From positions 1 through 64,000 of the forward strand of contig JALJEE010002231.1 of the NCBI GenBank assembly GCA_023231475.1: a DNA stretch of 64,000 bases, written 5' to 3'. Positions within the stretch are counted from its first letter, which is position 1; every line of letters starts with the position of its first letter. The stretch comes from Seison nebaliae. Lineage: Eukaryota > Rotifera > Pararotatoria > Seisonacea > Seisonidae. Under the pieces are notes generated by a model. It was not told where the DNA came from. It saw nothing but the letters and a program-made list of their open reading frames with translations, and did not search any database. The translations under genes were made by a program, and so were the position numbers. This document shows positions 58,602 through 64,000 of this stretch, piece by piece.

Positions 58602-60243
58602 TATTCATAAAATGAAATAAGGAAAAAAATATAATGTCATAAAATACAAATTATCATGGAGGATATTGTCGATCAATAATCTGACGTCATTCATTTTAAT
58701 TTCAACATCATAATAATTTTGTATATAATCCTTTTTTATTCACTTTTTTCAATTTTTCTTCACATCCAATTATACGACACAAATCGACATCTTTCTAAAA
58801 GATGATTATAAAGTAAAACTCTCCAAATGATCTTTCTCATTATATAATCATTTTACATAATAAATTACTAATTATCCAATTATATTTCAATTGACTATTT
58901 TCTTATTTGTCTTCTCCATCTTCGATTTGTTCCTAAATTTAATTTTTTCTAATCATCTAAATTATAATCATCTATTGAAACTACGATTAAGAAATGTTCA
59001 TATTATGCGAATAATATGAAAAATTCTGTTCTTCTCAATTTAGAATATAAATGTTTTGATAAATGGTTTAATTTCAAGATAAACCGATATGATTTCAACT
59101 GATTAAGAAGTGAAGTCAGAGAAATGAGAAACGATGATGAATGGGAAATGATGTTGGATTAAAATAAGAATGTAAATGGAAATTGATTTGGGCGGTAATT
59201 TAACTTTATAAATAACGAATGATATTTTGAAAATAAAATTAATTAAAAATTTCCTCACCACATTTTAGTTAAGTATTGATTTAGAATCGTTTAGTTTCTT
59301 CAAATTCTAATTTTTGATTAGAGATAACATAATGAAAGGTTTAAATCATCCTCTAACTAAACCATAAGAGTTCCATCCTAGTAACTTCCATTTTCTTAAT
59401 TATCTTCTTCTTAATTGAACGAGATGTGACTATTCCGGCACATATATTTTCTTTGCCTCCCAAGGAATGTTTACCGACAAATCTATATTTCTATTCCGAA
59501 AAATGTAACCACATGTTTAGTAATTGAATATTTAAAATTAATGTTTAATAAATATATCAGACTATTCTTTGACTACAATGATGTGGAACCATTTGGGACC
59601 ATGATTTATTACGAATTATTGCGAGTTTTATTTTTAATAAACCAACCCTTCCATAAAATTGTTAGATGCAGCATGTCAATTGTTTAATTTGGTCGACTAC
59701 ACGCAAGAATGTAAAACGCATACTTTTGAAGCACCGTGTAAGTTACGGACCATCGTTCAAAAGTTCCATCAAACAATTCTTTCTTTCAATAATCATCTTT
59801 TATTTGATCCTTAGAACATTTGAGATTTCAAATTAGGTGGTTTCTCAATCAAGAATTTACAATATTACCTTGTCGAATAGTTGTCCGTATTCCACCAAAT
59901 TATTCTAGTTATCGTTTTGACGAAATTAAGATAATTTCCAATATGACGAATAATAATTGTTAGCATTTAACTCGACTTTACCTATTCTCAATAAGTTGCA
60001 TAAACATCAATCAGCTCATAAAACTAATGATATTAAAGTTAGATACATTACTCTCATTCTTCATTTGATGGCAGTTGAGGACTTCACCATGTATTTCTAT
60101 GTTGTTGTTTGTCTTATATGATTTTGTTTGTAGAGAAGCCGTTAAACTTTGATTTCAAGTGTAACATCAAATTATTTATCATTTCAAAAAATAAAATAAA
60201 ATTTCATATGGTCCTATTCAAATTTTTCCTTTCTATTATTCAG
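58602..60243. other. gene-poor stretch
   Basis: AT-rich. The 5' exon of the next gene may lie near the ATG at 60089 (MYFYVVVCL, signal-peptide-like), but I could not fix its splice site. Confidence 0.4.
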
Positions 60244-61641
60244 AATGAAACTATTTCAACGGAACTTCAAACTATCCTAACAAATGAAACTACTTCACTT
60301 CAATACATTACAAACTTTGCAAACCGACAACAAACTATTGAATTTTCACAACCAAACGACACAGACGTACCTCATAAAACCACAAATTTACCGAAATACA
60401 TTACTGATTCGCTACCAGAAGACTTAGAACTTAACACTACAAACTTACAGCAGAACGTTACAAATTCATCGTTAGTCTTTACAGACTTAGAATTTAACAC
60501 GTCCGAATTCCAAACAATATTGCCAGTTAGTGTTTCTGCCTTGTAACTTTCTTCCAACCAGAATTGGGTTGAATGGAACAATTCACAAGAAAAATAATAG
60601 ATCGTAAGTAATCTCATAAATTATAATGAGTATTCCTGATTATTTATCTAATCTCATTTTCACATCTTTCAACTCATCTATCTGCTGCCCAAAATTCAAT
60701 TTATTCTCAAATTATTCCTATAATTTTCATGTGATGTCGTTTATAATTTAGGATTCATCAATGAATTGGGCTGAAACAAATTTAACGCTATCAACAAATT
60801 TCTCCAATCAAGAAAATGCGTCTCAGAGAATGTACACGGAAAGGAATTTCATTTTAATCTCTAATATTTCGACAAACAAACTTCATGTTAATTTTCTTTA
60901 AAAATTTTAATTTTGGAAGATCGATTAAGGTCGATGAATTCCATAAACATCTCCTCCAGATCAAGCAGAAAGGTGTTCTTGATTATCGGAATAAGAAGAA
61001 TATTCGTGCTAAAGAAATTGTTTGTATTTCTTCTTCTCACATGCATACTAACTTCCTTTAGCTCAGGAATGCTTTAACTAAAACGTATAACGAAATAATT
61101 GAGGGTGAAGGAGGAATGTTGAATGTTCAAATAAATAAGGAGAAAATTGATGAAGATCGAAAGATAATAGATTATGAATATCTGTTCGAAACAGAAGTCA
61201 CAAATATAAAAAATTTAATGAAAATCGGAACGGATGGAATGCAAGAATTATTATTCCCATCTGAATTAGTGGAAGAAAAAATGACAACTGAATTAATGAA
61301 AGAAATAGACGTTGTTTCTCATAGTTCTAATATTCTTTTCCACATGTCACATAACATTTATGATATTAGCATTATCCACGCCTGAAATACAATTCGCAAA
61401 GAAATTACCGTCGAATATACCAAAAAAATATACTTTCATCGGATTTGTTGCATTATTCCTGCTTGTGATGATTGGAACACTGATACTATACCATATCAGT
61501 TATCATCAAATTTCTGTGTTCATTTCACTTTCAACCATTCTAGTTCGAGAACAAAGAGAAGTTCAGAAAAAAAATAACGAAAAACTTAAACGTGCATGTT
61601 CCTTATCGCAAACATCAATAAAATATGTAAGGAGTATTTGA
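60244..61641 (+). CDS. Thr/Asn-rich type I membrane protein, 5' end unresolved
   Basis: Exons 60244-60525, 60752-60886, 60930-61019, 61062-61323 and 61370-61641 join in frame; a further small exon inside the 226-bp second gap is possible. The N-terminal part is a string of NETIS, NETTS, NTTNLQ and NTSEF, giving many N-glycosylation sequons. A charged helical middle (VDEFHKHLLQIKQKGVLDY) follows. A transmembrane helix, YTFIGFVALFLLVMIGTLIL, precedes a basic cytoplasmic tail (REQREVQKKNNEKLKRAC). No family is recognised. The layout parallels the Thr/Glu-rich protein at 6.8-8.1 kb, without clear sequence similarity. Confidence 0.55.
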
Positions 61642-62051
61642 AATAAGAAAAGGAATTTATAAATAAAAAATTTTCGTCAATTGCAAATAAAATTATTTTT
61701 TTCTTTTAAATAATTTATTCTTATAATTTCCGATAAGACAAAAAAACTTCCTTTAAAACCATTTACGTCTTCTTTCATATTTGTAAGGTTATTCGGAGAA
61801 TATGATGACCCATTTTCCCAATATTCCGGCAAATTATCAAGACCAAATAAGAAGAAAGTACTTGAAGAATAAAGTGAAAAATTGAGAATTTTTCAGAAAA
61901 TGGAATAATTAAAAAAAACTGGAATGAACACAAATTAAATGATTTCCAAAAAATAGAAACACAAAAATTTTAATTTAAAATACTTTAATTCGACTATTAG
62001 GTATTCGATTTCAAACTAATAAAAATCTTCCGTTTATTTCTGTCCAGATCT
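61642..62051. other. intergenic between convergent genes
   Basis: AT-rich 3' regions of two convergent genes. Nothing else. Confidence 0.5.
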
Positions 62052-63088
62052 TTATCCAACTCCAGATACTGTAAGAGCATCGGCGAAAATAAAATCATCT
62101 GAAAAGAATGAATGTAAAATGAACGAGAGAAAAGAAGAAAACCTTTGGATGCTAACAATGGACCGTTGGAGTAAATGATGAAATATTTGGAAGATGTATA
62201 ATCATCCATATAAACATCTTTACAATAATCTGTATTTGCAATTATTCCTATGAGATATGGATCACAAGAACATCCACAAACACCTCCTCCCCAAGCCATA
62301 TGACGATGATATCGATAATCTACGTGCACATATCTGAAAACGTCGAATATTTTAGAACAGATAATAAAAAAAAAACTTATAAAAAGATTGGAATTGAATA
62401 TGTTCGTCAATAACGTTATCGAGAATATAAGGAACACCTCCAGAATGTAACGGCCCAGTAATTGATACTAAGTTAGAAACTTTGAACCAATCATTATTAT
62501 TTGACAAATCCGCGTATCCGAATAATAAACTTAACGTGACTACATTCTCAATATAATATTCGACTTTTATCTGATAAACGAGAAATTTTCAAAGAAAAAC
62601 AAAATGAGGAATTGAAACATTAGAGAACTGAGGTTGTTGTATGACGACTTCTGACATATACGACTTGTTACTAAAATCAGCCACATCGGATGGGTCAGGA
62701 TTTAGTAAAGATTTCCATCTATCGTCCAAACTAATTTCATCTCCTTTCACCATACGTCCAAGCAAAGTCGCTATCATAATTTGAAATTTAAAAGAAATTT
62801 ATTTGATTAAGAAGGAAAACTTTCGAATATTTTAAATTTATTATTTGCTATTTCGATACATGTGAACTTTTCATTTGGTGGTTTACTGAACGGCTCTTTC
62901 GCATATCGTTCATAACAGAATGACTGATATTTATAAGCTTCTGTTAATTCCATTTTATCCATCACATCCTCCAAAGAAAGATGAATACTGTTCTTCCCAA
63001 TCTTGGTGAAATCGAGAACAGCATCTCTCACTAAACTTCCATATAAATGGATGAAATAAAATTGGATTGTAAAAAGAATAATTTTCAT
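62052..63088 (-). CDS. secreted protein of unknown family
   Basis: Five exons (63088-62821, 62770-62619, 62570-62377, 62333-62143, 62098-62052; introns 50, 48, 43 and 44 bp) give 283 residues. The N-terminus MKIILFTIQFYFIHLYG is a signal peptide. The mature chain has a helical first part (LSLEDVMDKMELTEAYKY), then a beta-rich middle (IKVEYYIENVVTLSLLFGY and NLVSITGPLHSGGVPYIL). A cysteine cluster, GGGVCGCSCDPYLIGII, follows, and the chain ends ADALTVSGVG. The last exon is read in a different frame from the longest open frame at that place; the splice phase supports the short ending. No transmembrane helix is seen. Confidence 0.65.
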
Positions 63089-63452
63089 TTTTCTAAAGAA
63101 CTTTTCCGGCAACAGAACGAATAAAATTAAAAGAAAAAATAAGTTTAGAGAAATAGTTGAATCTCCACAAGTACCGTAAACCTATCAAGAAATATTTGTT
63201 TAATTGAAACTTTTTTTCGGTGACTATTATAAAAATGAGAAAATATCTTTTTGATATTTCGAGAAATTAATTAAACGGCAATGGAAAATAGATCAAAATA
63301 TGTTACACCCCCTTTTATAAATCATCTAATAATAAAACATCTAACTTATCTAATCTCACTTACATGTTAGACAAACAAAAATAATTGATCTTTAAATTTT
63401 CTTAAACGTAATTTCGTGAGTTTCTAAAGATATCTTAAATCGTTTATTCTGC

Positions 63453-63698
63453 TTATTTATTTCGCATCCATTTACAGAAAAGAGTCGGGAGAAATGTAAA
63501 ACCAATTAAAAGACTGTTAATGGCAACTACTTCATCGAACGTCGACGAAAACGACAAAAGATTAGTATTATTATTATCAAATTGATGTTGACGATTATAA
63601 TAATTTTGAATAATAGTTAGTTCGATATGTGAGAATTGGAAACTGGACTGTCCTTCTTTGAAAAGATTAGAAGAATCCCAATTACTTCGTTTTCTCAT
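63453..63698 (-). CDS. possible small single-pass membrane protein
   Basis: An ATG-started frame of 81 residues: a polar, Asn/Gln-rich N-terminal half and the hydrophobic helix FDEVVAINSLLIGFTFLPTLF before a short basic tail. It could be a small organelle membrane protein or an accidental frame. No family is recognised. Confidence 0.35.
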   Translation of the reverse strand: MRKRSNWDSSNLFKEGQSSFQFSHIELTIIQNYYNRQHQFDNNNTNLLSFSSTFDEVVAINSLLIGFTFLPTLFCKWMRNK

Positions 63699-64000
63699 TA
63701 TTTTATTAATCTACTTATCGGGAAAAAATAGTGGAAATGAAACTTATTCTTAATTTACTAAATCGTTTTCGAATAAAATGCCTATCAACTTAAAAAAACA
63801 GTAAGTTGAATGTTGATAAAATAACACAGAGTTTTCTAGGTTTAACTGAACGAGTAAGAAAGGAAAATATTTTGAAAAACATTTTCCAACAAATTTAATG
63901 GTTTAATTGGACGCAGTACTGGTATAATTCGATATTGGATTCCAATAAACGATAGGACCTGCAATTTTATTACCAAAAAAGTCAATTAGCCAATTAATTT
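63699..64000. other. right-hand edge of window
   Basis: AT-rich with no recognisable feature. Confidence 0.5.

Noticed and set aside
1-64000. CRISPR arrays, operons with ribosome binding sites, prokaryotic elements
   Set aside because: The window is spliced eukaryotic DNA; no direct-repeat arrays with unique spacers were seen.
1-64000. tRNA and rRNA genes
   Set aside because: No B-box-like GGTTCGAATCC with a matching acceptor stem and no rRNA core motifs were noticed; a covariance search would be decisive.

Overview
This is a eukaryotic, almost certainly metazoan, chromosomal segment. It is AT-rich and compact. About 29 protein genes lie on both strands, most interrupted by very short introns (35-76 bp, mostly 41-60). 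Animal-specific regulators are present: a Tbx2/3-type T-box factor, an achaete-scute-type bHLH factor and an Sp-family zinc-finger factor. A delta-tubulin gene implies centrioles or cilia with triplet microtubules and argues against nematodes of the Caenorhabditis type. I cannot name the species. A small-genome ciliated animal fits (orthonectid, rotifer, miniature annelid or appendicularian), but this is inference.

Layout. 1-3.8 kb: end of a TXNDC9-like gene, a sparse stretch, then RPL27. 4.1-8.1 kb: an intronless ANO8/10-like anoctamin and a Thr/Glu-rich membrane protein. 8.4-20.7 kb is dense housekeeping: threonine dehydratase, MRPL55 and PSMD12 (44 bp apart, possibly co-transcribed), a coiled-coil protein, ATG5, POLDIP2, PPIL4 and ESF1, in head-to-head and tail-to-tail pairs. 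20.7-29 kb is gene-poor, with a decayed non-LTR retrotransposon and the bHLH gene. 29-38.6 kb: a poly-Q/N membrane protein, a VPS37-like ESCRT-I subunit, NUS1 and a 17-exon anoctamin. 38.7-47.6 kb: the Sp factor, a multi-EGF membrane protein, a small secreted protein, delta-tubulin and a ubiquitin-like protein. 47.6-58.6 kb: an orphan helical protein, the T-box gene, cyclophilin A, and a proline-rich gene with a second cyclophilin exon inside one of its introns. 58.6-64 kb: a Thr/Asn-rich membrane protein, a secreted cysteine-containing protein and a tiny membrane-protein ORF.

The strongest general signal is splicing. Introns reconstructed from protein homology and frame continuity nearly all begin GTT instead of the usual GTA/GTG with AG(T) after it. 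Of about 70 introns I could place, only four do not begin GTT. The second is a cyclophilin exon, apparently copied from the neighbouring cyclophilin A gene, that can splice in frame onto the 5' exons of the proline-rich gene as an alternative ending.

All exon models come from reading the sequence by eye. Single-base coordinate errors are possible, but the spliced models listed with complete exon sets all have total lengths divisible by three.
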